Shown piece by piece: positions 16,112-24,974 of a DNA stretch of 64,000 bases. The notes beneath the pieces are model-generated. The model worked only from the letters and a program-made list of their open reading frames with translations, had not been told where the DNA came from and did not search any database. The position numbers were made by a program, and so were the translations under genes. Each line of letters starts with the position of its first letter. Positions within the stretch are counted from its first letter, which is position 1. The stretch lies in NCBI RefSeq assembly GCF_041262585.1, contig NZ_JBGCBZ010000035.1:1-64000 (forward strand), written 5' to 3'. The DNA is from JAOEGB01 sp041262585 (GTDB taxonomy: Bacteria; Actinomycetota; Actinomycetes; Streptosporangiales; Streptosporangiaceae).

Positions 16112-17392
16112 TCACAGGTAGTCCCTGATCCTGATCCAGATGCCGCGGCCGGCGCAGACGGCGGCCGCGAGGCACAGCAGCGCGGTCCCCTCTCCCAGCC
16201 CGTCCGGTGCGACCGGGATGTCTGTGGCCAGATCGAGGATGGCGGCCTTGCCGTTCTCGATCGCCCTGGTCAGATCCGCGTCGAACTCCTCGTACGCCAC
16301 GGCCACCTTCCCCTCCGGCAGCGCGGCGGCCACCGCCTCCTCGTGCCGTCCGGCGCGCTCCTTCTCGTGGATCTCCTGGTCGTAGGCCGTGCACCAGTCG
16401 TTGATCCGGCTGGTCAGGGCGCCGGAGAGAGGCCCCTGCGGATGGTCGCACCCGGCGTTGACCCGGAACCGGCCGCGCAACTCGTTCGAGCCGACGGCGG
16501 TGCTGTTGCCGCCGAGGCGCAGGTAGTCATCGGCCCTGGCCTCGAGGGCCGCGCGCTCCAGTCCGACCAGATACTGCTGGGCGCCGAGCTTCTCGCCGAC
16601 CGCGCCGAGGCGCCCATCCGCGTACGGCGAGGCGCTCAACGACCAGGCCAGCCAGCCGAGCGTGGCGAGCGTCACCAGCGTGGCGAGCGCCAGGCCACGG
16701 TTGAACAGGCGGCGGGTGCGCCGCCACAGGTACCGCTGGACCAGCCAGAGCACACCCAGTGTCGCGATCAGCAGCACGGCGAGGGAGCCGATGGCGACCC
16801 GTGCGCCGTTCCGGGCCTCGCCCAGCCGGCTGATCTCCTCCTTCCACAGGTCCAGGGCCGCGGGCAGAAGGGTCCCGCGCAGATACGCCGTCGCCTCCCG
16901 GAGATAGGCCGCGCCGAGCAGCGCCCGCTTGGGATCGGTACGCGCGAAGCGGGTCAGGTCCTGGGCGTGGTCGACCAGGCCGGTGTAGACGGGAACGCGC
17001 AGAGAGATGCGGGCGATCCCGGCGGCGCGCTCGGGGTCGCCGCCGGTCAGCGCGGACGAGGCGGCCAGCCGTTCGCGCGCCACGGTCAGCGCCTCGCCGT
17101 ACCGGCGGTCGAGTTCCTCGCGTTGGCGCGGGTTCGCCATGGCCAGGAAGCGCCCGGTCGCGGCCGTGTCGGCCTCGGACAGCGAACGGTAGATCGCCTG
17201 CGCGTTGTCGCTCATCTGGGCGGCGCTGGTCGCCATCTCCCGGCCCGCCGCCCGCACGGCGCGGTCGGCCAGCAGGCCCGCCGCGCTGGTCGCCACGAAG
17301 AGCAGCAGAAACAGGGCCGCCCACGCGGTGAGCCGGTTGCGGGTCGTGGCGCGCGGGCGGCGGGCACGGCGGCCCGGGACGGGCGTGCTCAC
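16112..17392 (-). CDS. glnX: GlnX-like membrane signal transducer
   Basis: This 426-residue membrane protein has helices at about 21-42, 198-219, 232-252 and 400-419, enclosing two large extracytoplasmic helical domains. This is the layout of GlnX, the membrane partner in the GlnH-GlnX-PknG amino-acid sensor. A cytosolic segment of about 12 basic residues (RYLWRRTRRLFNR) joins helices 2 and 3. The GTG start at 17392 overlaps the stop of the preceding binding-protein gene, so the two are translationally coupled. The assignment rests on topology and context more than on motifs. Confidence 0.7.
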   Translation of the reverse strand: MSTPVPGRRARRPRATTRNRLTAWAALFLLLFVATSAAGLLADRAVRAAGREMATSAAQMSDNAQAIYRSLSEADTAATGRFLAMANPRQREELDRRYGEALTVARERLAASSALTGGDPERAAGIARISLRVPVYTGLVDHAQDLTRFARTDPKRALLGAAYLREATAYLRGTLLPAALDLWKEEISRLGEARNGARVAIGSLAVLLIATLGVLWLVQRYLWRRTRRLFNRGLALATLVTLATLGWLAWSLSASPYADGRLGAVGEKLGAQQYLVGLERAALEARADDYLRLGGNSTAVGSNELRGRFRVNAGCDHPQGPLSGALTSRINDWCTAYDQEIHEKERAGRHEEAVAAALPEGKVAVAYEEFDADLTRAIENGKAAILDLATDIPVAPDGLGEGTALLCLAAAVCAGRGIWIRIRDYL

Positions 17393-18378
17393 GGCTGTCC
17401 CTGGATGCCGGCTATCACGCCGGTCTCCGGATCGAAGAACTCTTTGTCGATCTTCGACCAGCCGCCGAGGTCCTTGATGGTGAACAGCCCCGAGGGGACG
17501 GGGAACCTCTTGGGGTCCGCCAGTTGGGGGAGGACCGGGCGGTAGCCGTTCTCCGCGAAGATCCGCTGCGCCGTCGGGGTCCGCAGAAACCTCACGAACG
17601 CCTTGGCCTCCTCGGGGTGCCGGCTCGTGGTCGTCACGGCGACCGGGTTCTCGATCAGGATCGTGGCGTCGGGCACGACGTAGTCGAGCGGCCTGCGGCC
17701 CTTCCGGGCGAAGAAGACCTCGCTTTCATAGGCCAGGAGAGCGTCTCCCCTGCCGGAGTTGAAGGTCTGAAGCGAGGCCCGCGCGCTGGAGTCCTGCACC
17801 GGCACGTGCGAGAGCAGGGCGCGGAGGTAGGCGACGCCGTCGGCGCGGCGCGCGCCCCTCCCCGACTCCGCGCCGTAGCCGGCCAGGATGTTCCACCTGG
17901 CGCCGCCCGAGACGAAGGGGTTCGGAGTGATCACCTCGACGCCCTTGCCGAGAAGGTCACGCCATGTTTTCAGGCCCTTGGGATTGTCTCCGCGCGTCGC
18001 GATGACGACGACCGAATTGGTGACCATTCCGCCGTACTCATCCGAGCGCCAATTCCCTGCGACCAGCCTGGCCTCGACCAGCCGGGTGATGTCCGGCTCA
18101 AGGGAGAATGCCACGATGTCGGCTTTCGCGCCCGCCTCGACGGCCCGGCTCTGGTCGCCGGACCCGCCGTAGGACTGCTCGAACCGGATATTTCTTCCCT
18201 CGGGCGTGCGCGCGAATTCCTCGATGATCTTCTGGTACGCCGCCTTCGGAGTGGAGTAGGCCACCAATGAGAGCGTGACCCGGCCGTCGCCAGCCGGAGG
18301 TTCGGCCTGCCCGCAGGCCGCCGGCGCCAGCGCGACGAGAGCAAGACCGTGTGCGATCACGCGGAGTCTCCAGCTCAT
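17389..18378 (-). CDS. Second solute-binding lipoprotein, sulfate/thiosulfate type
   Basis: This 329-residue type 2 periplasmic binding protein has a signal peptide ending LAPAAC (Cys22). The fold contains SYGGSGDQSRAV, ADIVAFSLEPDITRLVEA, GDNPKGLKTWRDLL and VITPNPFVSGGARWNILAGYG, hallmarks of the sulfate/thiosulfate-binding family. The usual CysT/W/A genes are absent; instead it is the first gene of the operon with GlnX, GlnH and Trypco1. It is therefore probably a sensor subunit rather than a transporter component. ATG at 18378 is preceded by AGGA. Confidence 0.8.
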   Translation of the reverse strand: MSWRLRVIAHGLALVALAPAACGQAEPPAGDGRVTLSLVAYSTPKAAYQKIIEEFARTPEGRNIRFEQSYGGSGDQSRAVEAGAKADIVAFSLEPDITRLVEARLVAGNWRSDEYGGMVTNSVVVIATRGDNPKGLKTWRDLLGKGVEVITPNPFVSGGARWNILAGYGAESGRGARRADGVAYLRALLSHVPVQDSSARASLQTFNSGRGDALLAYESEVFFARKGRRPLDYVVPDATILIENPVAVTTTSRHPEEAKAFVRFLRTPTAQRIFAENGYRPVLPQLADPKRFPVPSGLFTIKDLGGWSKIDKEFFDPETGVIAGIQGQP

Positions 18379-18677
18379 GGGTAGTTTCCTACTCAAGCGT
18401 CTGGTTTGGTGGGGAAACTGCGCACAACGACCCCGTCTTCCCGTCGCGACACTATCGTTCCGTATCTCCGTCGAACATTGCGATCATCCGATTTCGCTCG
18501 GACACCCCCTTGTCCGGCCGTAGCGGTATATTCCACCATCGGCTGGGAAATTTCTACGGGTACGGCTGGACGGGACCAAGTCCAGCGATATCCAAACGTC
18601 CGAGGGTCCGCTCGGGCAAAATGGTGGCTATCTCTGCCGAGCTTGCCTCTTATGGGCATTTAGCGCGATGAAGTACG
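18379..18677. promoter_or_regulatory. Divergent promoter region of the kinase/protease cluster
   Basis: About 300 bp separate the divergent lipoprotein and protease genes and must hold both promoters. It is less GC-rich than its surroundings. I could not fix a confident -35/-10 pair or operator. Confidence 0.4.
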
Positions 18678-20354
18678 GTGAACTCGACTATTCATGGACC
18701 TTCACGGCATCCTCGCCGATGCGTACCCTTTCGGAATGTGGGAACCGGCCAGGCTCGACAGGGCGACGAACCATGGTGGGTGCGGATAAGGCGGGAGGAC
18801 AAGATCCTCGGCGCGGGCGTCCTGCTCGGCTCCCACCACGTGCTCACCTGCGCCCATGTGGTCGCCGTGCCCGAGGGTGAGGTCGACGTCGACTTCGTCG
18901 GCCTGTCGGACGTCCCGCCGGGACGCGCACGGGTTGCCGAGGGCTGCTGGGTGCCGCCGTACGCCGACGAGCGCGGCGACCTCGCCCTGCTGGAGTTGCG
19001 GGAGCCCGCTCCCGGCGGACGGGGCGCCACGCTGCGACGGCTGCCGCCCTGGAATCGCCAGGTCTACACGCGCGGCTTCCCCACGGGCGTCGACAACGGC
19101 CTGTGGGTGACGTCGCGGCTCAGCGGCCGGAGCGGCCCCGGCGGCGAATGGATCCAGATGGACGCCGAGCTGCCCGACAGGCGGGTGCGCCGGGGCTTCA
19201 GCGGCTCCGCCGTGGCCGACGCCGCCACCCATGACGTCGTGGGGATCGTGGTGGGCGAGTGGCCCCGCGATCCGGGCGGGCACTCGTGGATGATCCCGGT
19301 CGACACCATCGTGGGGTATCTCCCGCAGGTCGCCGAGTTCGTGACCGGCGACCCCGCCGTGGATCCCTCCTTCCCCGAGCGCTACGACGCGCGGCCCCAG
19401 GACCCCGCCATGGCCAGGCGGATCGCCGGCTTCTTCCAGCGCGGAGCGCCGGGCGAGGTGATGGTCATCGTCACGGGCGGCGCCGGGTCGGCGGTGTCGG
19501 CCGCGCTGGCCCGCGCCGTCGTCCTGTCCAACCGGGAGCTTCGCCCCTCGGCCACCGGCCAGGCCGCGGAAATCGGCCCGGACGACACCGTCCCGGCTCC
19601 GGGCAGCATCGACCTCGCGCTGGATGTCTCGGGCAAGACAGTCGAGGAGGTGTCCAGGCGCATCGCCGACAGCCTCGGCATCGCGCCCGGCTCTGACGCC
19701 GCTCCGGGTGAGCCGGGCGGGGAGCGGGGGCGGGCGGCGCTGGTGATCGACGGCGTGGACGCGGCGGCCGACCCCGACGCCCTGGCGAACGAGGTGCTCA
19801 GGCCCCTCGCCGAGCACGACCACCGCATTCTCGTCGGGCTCCGCGAGGAGTCGGAGAAGATCCGCGAGGTGCTGGGCAACGCGTCTGTCCGCCGGCGCCT
19901 GGAGGCGCTGGCGGCGCGCGTCGCCGAGGTCACCGCCGAGGAGCGCGCGGCGCGGGAACGTCACCGATACGTCGCCGCCCGCGTCGGGCCCGTGCCGGAC
20001 GTGCCCAGAGGCGCGGTCGCCCTCCGGCTGCGGGTGGGCGCCGTACGGGCCGCGGCCGACCGGGGCAGACCCGTGCTGCACGAGGTGGCGGCGTGCGAGG
20101 CGGAGGCGGAGGAGCTGGCGCGCGAGGCGGCCGCGACCCGGCTGCGCCTCGATGAGCTGCTGGAGGAGCGCAACCGGCTTCGCGGCCTGCTCGACGCCTA
20201 CCGATCCGAGTCGGGCGGTCAGCGCTCGGAGCGGGAGATCGGCCTGGCCACGCTGTACCGGAGAGCGCACGAGCTGCTGTCCCGGGGGCCGTGCGACCTG
20301 CCGGAGGCCGCCCAGTCGGTGGACGACTACCTGCGCGCGCTGCGGAGCCGATGA
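18678..20354 (+). CDS. Trypsin-like serine protease with degenerate P-loop and coiled-coil tail
   Basis: Residues about 30-220 form a trypsin-like domain with His60 in LTCAHVV, Asp101 in GDLALLEL and Ser175 in GFSGSAV. There is no signal peptide, so it acts in the cytosol. Residues 262-450 resemble a STAND-type NTPase (VIVTGGAGSAVS, LVIDGVDAA), but the Walker A lysine is missing. Residues 460-515 are a coiled coil and the end (LYRRAHELLSRGPCDLPEAA) is helical. The 558-residue frame starts at GTG 18678; GTG 18738 is also possible. The stop at 20354 lies one base before the kinase ATG. Confidence 0.8.
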   Translation: MNSTIHGPSRHPRRCVPFRNVGTGQARQGDEPWWVRIRREDKILGAGVLLGSHHVLTCAHVVAVPEGEVDVDFVGLSDVPPGRARVAEGCWVPPYADERGDLALLELREPAPGGRGATLRRLPPWNRQVYTRGFPTGVDNGLWVTSRLSGRSGPGGEWIQMDAELPDRRVRRGFSGSAVADAATHDVVGIVVGEWPRDPGGHSWMIPVDTIVGYLPQVAEFVTGDPAVDPSFPERYDARPQDPAMARRIAGFFQRGAPGEVMVIVTGGAGSAVSAALARAVVLSNRELRPSATGQAAEIGPDDTVPAPGSIDLALDVSGKTVEEVSRRIADSLGIAPGSDAAPGEPGGERGRAALVIDGVDAAADPDALANEVLRPLAEHDHRILVGLREESEKIREVLGNASVRRRLEALAARVAEVTAEERAARERHRYVAARVGPVPDVPRGAVALRLRVGAVRAAADRGRPVLHEVAACEAEAEELAREAAATRLRLDELLEERNRLRGLLDAYRSESGGQRSEREIGLATLYRRAHELLSRGPCDLPEAAQSVDDYLRALRSR

Positions 20355-20355
20355 C

Positions 20356-22611
20356 ATGAACGCCGTCTTCCCTACACCATGCGCCCGTCCGAACTGCCCC
20401 GGCGCCATCGACAAGACGGGCTTCTGCGACACGTGCGGCCGCCGCGCGCTCCCGGAGTCCGTCTCGACCGACGCGCCCGGCGCCGCGTCCCAGCCGAGGT
20501 CCGCCAGCAGCGTGCTGCTCGCGGTGGACGGGCTGGTGTCGCTGCCGGTCACGCCGGGCGACGACCCCTCCAACCGGATCATCACCGACCCCCAGTCGCT
20601 GAGCTTCGCCCGGAGGTGCCGCAAGCACGACTGCGGCACCACGATCAGCACGCGGTACGCCGACCAGCCGGCCCTGCTCAAGGGGTTCTGCCCCAAGTGC
20701 GGCACCCCCTTCGACTTCACCCCGCGGCTCGCGAACGGCGAGGTCGTGGGCGACCAGTACAAGGTGGTCGGGCCCATCGCCCGCGGCGGGCTCGGCTGGG
20801 TATACGTGGCCAAGGACACGCACCTGGACGACAACCACGTCGCGCTCAAGGGGCTGATCGAGCCCAACGACCCGGTCGCCGTCAACCTCGGCATCGCCGA
20901 ACGCCGCTTCCTGTCCTCCTTGGACCACCCCAACATCGTCCGGATCTACAACTTCGTGACGCACGACGACCCCGAGGCGGGGGACCGGCGCGGCTACATC
21001 GTCATGGAGTACCTCAACGGGCGCTCACTGCGTGAGATCCTTCACGACGCTCGCCGTACGGGCGAGGACAGGGAGCCGCTTCCGCTCGAACACGTCCTGG
21101 CCTACGGGTACGAGATCCTCCTCGCGCTCGAGTATCTGCACGGCCGCGAGCTTCTGTACTGCGACATGAAGCCGGACAACGTCATCAGGACCGCCAACCG
21201 CGTCAAGATCGTCGACATGGGCGGGGTGCGGAGGTTCGACGACCGGGAGTCGCCGATCGTCGGCACGCCCCGCTATCAGGTCAGCCGAGACGAGATCGCG
21301 GGGCGAGGCCTGTCCGTCCAGTCGGACGTCTTCAGCGTTGGCAAGATGCTGGAGGAGCTGTTCCGGGCCGCCGACGACTGGCGTCCCGGCGGAGCCGACG
21401 CTCCCGGTGAGGCCGGGCTGGCGATCGAGTCGTTCGCGCGACTGGTCAGCCGGGCGACCGACGCGGACTGGAACCGCAGGTTCGCCTCCGCCGCGCGGAT
21501 GGCCGAGCAGGTGACAGGCGTCCTGCGCGAGTTGCTCGCGCTGCGGACCGGCCGGGAACACGCGGAGCCGTCCACGCTGTTCGCGCCGACGGCGGCGCTG
21601 CTGGACGGCGGCCTCAGCACGGTTCCCTCGCTGGAGCGCTGGACCCTGGGCCGGTCCGCCGAAGCGCTGACCGATCTCCGGCCTACGGCGGCGTCCGTAG
21701 CCGTCGGTCTGCCCGTGCCGTACGTCGATCCGGGCGATCCGGCCGCGGACCTGCTGGCCACGGTGAGCGCGCCGGACCCGCGCGGTCTCCTCGACCGGTT
21801 GTCCGGGGTGGAGCCGGAGTCGGCCGAGGTGGAGTTCCTCCGCTGCCGCGCGCACCTGGAACTTGCCTACCTCGAACTTGCCTACCTGGAACTCGCCGGC
21901 CTCGACGGCGCGGAGCGGTGCGCCGCCCGCGCCGAGGCGGCTCTGGGTCCCAAGGCCCGCTTCGACTGGCGTACGGCCTGGCACCGCGGGCTGCTCGCGC
22001 TCGCGCGCGACGAGGTACGGCAGGCGCAGAAGCGGTTCGACGCGGTCTACGCGGCGATCCCCGGCGAGATAGCGCCGAAGCTGGCGCTCGGGTACTGCGC
22101 GGAGCGGCTGGGGCAGCCAGAGCGGGCCGAGCTCTACTACCAGGCCGTGTGGCGGCGCGACCGCTCGCACGCGAACGCCGCGTTCGGACTGGCCAGGCTG
22201 CGCCTTCGCGGCGGCGACAGGGCGGGCGCGGTAGCCGTGCTCGACCAGGTGCCACGGGTGTCGCGGCACCATGACGCGGCCCGGGCAGCCGCCGTCCGGA
22301 TCTACTCCGAGCCGATGTCCAGCGGCCCGCCGACATGGGAGCAGCTCAGCGAGGCGCGGCGCAGGCTGCCCGCCCTGGTCCTCGACGGGGGAGAGCCGAG
22401 AGGCAAGGCGCGGGACCGGCTGACTGCGGCCGTGCTGGAGCAGACCCTGGGCCGGATCCCGCCGTCCGACGACGGTCCCGCCGCCGAGAACGATCTACGC
22501 AGAGAGCTGGAGGAGTTGTTCATGCGCCTCGCCAAGCAGGCGGACACAGCCGCCGACAAGGGCGCCCTGGTGGATCTCGCCAACTCCGTGCGGCCGTGGA
22601 GCTGGGTGTGA
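20356..22611 (+). CDS. pknG: PknG-type serine/threonine protein kinase
   Basis: The 751-residue length and domain order match PknG. There is a zinc-ribbon-like start (CDTCG, 24-28) and a rubredoxin-like module (Cys88, Cys93, Cys112, Cys115). The kinase domain has glycine loop RGGLGWVYV (143-151), Lys165, catalytic CDMKPDN (Asp270) and VDMGG (Asp287) in place of DFG, as in PknG. The C-terminal half is TPR-like helices, with an unusual repeat LELAYLELAYLELA. It phosphorylates cytosolic targets in response to amino-acid state in mycobacteria. The ATG sits one base after the protease stop; its own stop overlaps the VWA start. Confidence 0.9.
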   Translation: MNAVFPTPCARPNCPGAIDKTGFCDTCGRRALPESVSTDAPGAASQPRSASSVLLAVDGLVSLPVTPGDDPSNRIITDPQSLSFARRCRKHDCGTTISTRYADQPALLKGFCPKCGTPFDFTPRLANGEVVGDQYKVVGPIARGGLGWVYVAKDTHLDDNHVALKGLIEPNDPVAVNLGIAERRFLSSLDHPNIVRIYNFVTHDDPEAGDRRGYIVMEYLNGRSLREILHDARRTGEDREPLPLEHVLAYGYEILLALEYLHGRELLYCDMKPDNVIRTANRVKIVDMGGVRRFDDRESPIVGTPRYQVSRDEIAGRGLSVQSDVFSVGKMLEELFRAADDWRPGGADAPGEAGLAIESFARLVSRATDADWNRRFASAARMAEQVTGVLRELLALRTGREHAEPSTLFAPTAALLDGGLSTVPSLERWTLGRSAEALTDLRPTAASVAVGLPVPYVDPGDPAADLLATVSAPDPRGLLDRLSGVEPESAEVEFLRCRAHLELAYLELAYLELAGLDGAERCAARAEAALGPKARFDWRTAWHRGLLALARDEVRQAQKRFDAVYAAIPGEIAPKLALGYCAERLGQPERAELYYQAVWRRDRSHANAAFGLARLRLRGGDRAGAVAVLDQVPRVSRHHDAARAAAVRIYSEPMSSGPPTWEQLSEARRRLPALVLDGGEPRGKARDRLTAAVLEQTLGRIPPSDDGPAAENDLRRELEELFMRLAKQADTAADKGALVDLANSVRPWSWV

Positions 22612-24092
22612 GCAACGAGCTGGAATTCCATCTCGACGTGCGGCAGGGCAAGCACCTGTTCACGGCCAGGACGGAACTGCACGCCTCGCTGGAGGTCTCC
22701 GCCGAGGGCTTGGGGGCCGGCGGCCCGGCCGAGGCTCCGGCCGCCCGATGGGCCGAGGTCCTCATCATCGACTGCTCCGGGTCGATGGGCGAGCCCGCGC
22801 ATGCCCGTCCGGACGCCAGAGGGGCTCGCCCGAAGATCGCCGATGCGAGACGCGCGACCGCCGCCGCCATCGACGTCCTGCCCGACGGAGTGCTCTTCGC
22901 CGTCGTCGAGGGCACGGACGGAGCCCGGGTGGTCTATCCGCACGAGCCTCGTCGCGAGCCCCGACACAAGCCGCGCATGGCCGTTGCCACGCCGGAAAGC
23001 AGGGCCCAGGCCAAGGCCGCCGTGGCCCGCCTCGTCGACGGCGGCAGCACGCACATCGGAACCTGGCTCACCCAGGCTCTCGACCTGTTCGTGGCGCACC
23101 CCGCCGACCTCAGGCACGCGATCCTGCTGACGGACGGTCAGAACATGGAGTCTCCCGGTGCGCTCGAGCAGGCGCTCAAAAGGTGCCAGGGGCAGTTCAC
23201 GTGCGACGCTCGGGGCATTGGCGAGGACTGGGACGCCGACCAGTTGCTGCGGATCACCTCGGTTCTGCGGGGAGCGGCGGACGCAGTCCTGGACGACTCC
23301 GACCTGGAAGCCGAGTTCCGGGCCATGACCCGGACAGCCCTTCGGAAGGTGACCGCGGACCTGCTGATCCGCGTCACGACCACGCCGCCCGCGAAGCTTC
23401 GCTTCATCACGCAGGTGCACCCCACCATGTCCGACCTCACCGAACACGCGGTCGCGCTCAGCGACCGGGTCACGGAGGTCTCCACCGGCCCCTGGGGCGA
23501 CGAGGTCAGGGAGTATCAGGTGGGGTTCGAGGTCACGAGCGCGGATGCGCCCCTCTTCGAGGACCTTCGGGTCGCGCGGATCGATCTGGTGGTGGGCGAG
23601 GAGACGCGTGCGGATCCCGGCCTCGTGCTGGTCCACTGGACCGACGAGAACGTCCCCACCTGGGTGGATCCCCGTTCCACTCACTACACGGCGTACGTCG
23701 ACCTGAGCCAGGCCGTGGACGCCGGATTGCACGCGTACGGCCAGGGCGACGAGACCGCCGCGAAAGCGGCCTGGGGCCGCGCCGTCAAGCTGGCCGGCGA
23801 AACCGGTGACCGGAAGGTCCTCGACCAGCTACAACGGTTCGTGGAGATCGTCGACCTCGCGGCCGGCGAGGTCAGCCTCAGAACCGACATCAGCAGATAT
23901 GACGTCCAGGTGGTCAAGGTCGCCGTGACCCATACATCCCGGTACCCGGGCGACACCGACCCCCCATCCCCGGCTCCTTCACCTCCGCAGGAGGACACCG
24001 TCTCTCCCTGGACCTGCGAGTGCGGCCGGATCTCCCCCGGAACCGCCCTCTTCTGCACCCAATGCGGCCGCCGCCCAGCTCAGAGCGCCTGA
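22608..24092 (+). CDS. Von Willebrand factor A domain protein with C-terminal zinc ribbon
   Basis: This 494-residue cytosolic protein has a VWA domain with a complete MIDAS motif DCSGSMG (55-61), the threonine loop GGSTHIGTWL and the third MIDAS aspartate in LLTDGQN. A beta-rich middle follows, then a helical segment (AVDAGLHAYGQGDETAAKAA), and the tail holds a zinc ribbon with Cys470, Cys472, Cys483 and Cys486. The GTG start overlaps the kinase stop by four bases, so kinase and VWA are made together. VWA proteins of this kind often scaffold kinases or proteases, which fits here. Confidence 0.85.
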   Translation: MSNELEFHLDVRQGKHLFTARTELHASLEVSAEGLGAGGPAEAPAARWAEVLIIDCSGSMGEPAHARPDARGARPKIADARRATAAAIDVLPDGVLFAVVEGTDGARVVYPHEPRREPRHKPRMAVATPESRAQAKAAVARLVDGGSTHIGTWLTQALDLFVAHPADLRHAILLTDGQNMESPGALEQALKRCQGQFTCDARGIGEDWDADQLLRITSVLRGAADAVLDDSDLEAEFRAMTRTALRKVTADLLIRVTTTPPAKLRFITQVHPTMSDLTEHAVALSDRVTEVSTGPWGDEVREYQVGFEVTSADAPLFEDLRVARIDLVVGEETRADPGLVLVHWTDENVPTWVDPRSTHYTAYVDLSQAVDAGLHAYGQGDETAAKAAWGRAVKLAGETGDRKVLDQLQRFVEIVDLAAGEVSLRTDISRYDVQVVKVAVTHTSRYPGDTDPPSPAPSPPQEDTVSPWTCECGRISPGTALFCTQCGRRPAQSA

Positions 24093-24346
24093 GATCCCTC
24101 GCCGTACCGCCGGCGGCCGGATGGTCCCGCTGCCAGGTCGGTGAGCAAATCGGGGAGGACGAGCTCCTCCCCGACCCGTGCGGCGCGCCGCGTCATCGCG
24201 TGGGCCAGTTCCGGATCCCAGGGCGTCGCACAGGCAGGGCCGGTCAGTGGCGCCGATGAGGGCACCGCCTCGTAGGAGGAGGTGTCGAACCGCCACGGCA
24301 GGAAGCCGAGCCGTTCGTGGACCGCCGAGGCGATGGCGGCGACCAC
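24080..24346 (-). CDS. Hypothetical protein or remnant, convergent to the VWA gene
   Basis: The frame reads VVAAIASAVHERLGFLPWRF and later PWDPELAHAMTRRAARVGEE, which looks like real protein, and similar-looking sequence (ERWAGKPYASEGGADVRR) extends upstream to about 24410 before a stop. No start with a ribosome-binding site is evident. It overlaps the VWA 3' end by 13 bp. I do not recognise the family; it may be a truncated gene. Confidence 0.3.
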   Translation of the reverse strand: MVAAIASAVHERLGFLPWRFDTSSYEAVPSSAPLTGPACATPWDPELAHAMTRRAARVGEELVLPDLLTDLAAGPSGRRRYGEGSQAL

Positions 24347-24638
24347 TCGGCGGACGTCCGCTCCGCCCTCGCTCGCGTACGGTTTTCCCGCCCAGCGCTC
24401 GCGCCGCCGACAGCCAAGAGGCCGCTGATGGGGTCAGCTGTATCGCTGCCCCCGTGTTCGGCGGCCGTGGCCACCGGCGTCTGAGAGTGCCAGGGCGCTG
24501 CGGCGGTCGTGGGGGTCCGGCACCCGCCGGAGGTACCCGGCACGCTCCAGGCGGTCGAAGGATCTCAGCTCGCGGCGGACGACCAAAAGCAACGTAAGAA
24601 GACTAACTTCCCGCCACTTCTACCGTATAGCGCACAGG

Positions 24639-24657
24639 GGGGCTTGCGGCAAGACCC
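24639..24657. promoter_or_regulatory. Rifamycin-associated element (RAE)
   Basis: GGGGCTTGCGGCAAGACCC differs at one position from the RAE palindrome as I remember it (GGGGCTTGCGGCAAGGCCC), the element found upstream of rifamycin-resistance genes in actinomycetes. The halves CTTGC and GCAAG form the dyad. A related half-site (GGGTCCTGCCGCAG) follows directly. The rph gene lies 318 bp downstream, with a glycosyltransferase stub between them. Confidence 0.8.
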
Positions 24658-24717
24658 GGGTCCTGCCGCAGAATCGGCGGCCGGACACAGCACCGACGAG
24701 GAAATGGGGGGCACGAC

Positions 24718-24860
24718 GTGGGTGTGTTGTCGATGTACGGGGAACGTGGCGACCTCGAACCGCTGATGAGATTGGCGGTGCGGTTGCGGGCGCTTGACGC
24801 GGAGGTGCGGGGGTGCGCGCCGCCCGACCGGGCGCGGCGGCCGGCCGACTCGTCAGAGGG
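24718..24860 (+). pseudogene. N-terminal stub of a glycosyltransferase (rifampin glycosyltransferase-like)
   Basis: A GTG at 24718 opens GVLSMYGERGDLEPLMRLAV and RLRALDAEVRGCAPPD, the N-terminal strand-loop-helix of GT1/MGT-type glycosyltransferases. After about 45 residues the similarity stops and the frame continues as non-protein-like sequence into the rph leader. Rifampin glycosyltransferases are themselves RAE-associated, so the RAE here may first have belonged to this gene, which was then deleted. Confidence 0.55.
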
Positions 24861-24974
24861 AAGCCAACCAGACATGAGGACGTGCCGAACAAGAGGTTCG
24901 ACACAGATCGAGGCGCCGGTGATTCGATCGGCCAGTGCGGTGCGACGGAGCACGGCTGCCTCGGAGGTGTCGCG

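Noticed and set aside
16091..16125. Direct repeat of GTAGTCCCTGA between the GlnX and GlnH genes
   Set aside because: It arises at the GlnX stop and the GlnH start and is only 11 bp; it may be a small duplication but gives no regulatory meaning by itself.
15848..17545. A 565-codon plus-strand open frame across the GlnX and GlnH genes
   Set aside because: It is low-complexity (Gln/Arg/Gly/Ala), has no recognisable domain and is antisense to two well-supported genes.
18702..20936. A 744-codon minus-strand open frame opposite the protease gene
   Set aside because: The composition is shadow-like, with no motif; the plus-strand frame contains a full catalytic triad.
14610..24092. Interpretation of the cluster as an ABC amino-acid uptake operon
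   Set aside because: There is no permease or ATPase gene, and the GlnX-like protein has the wrong topology for a permease.
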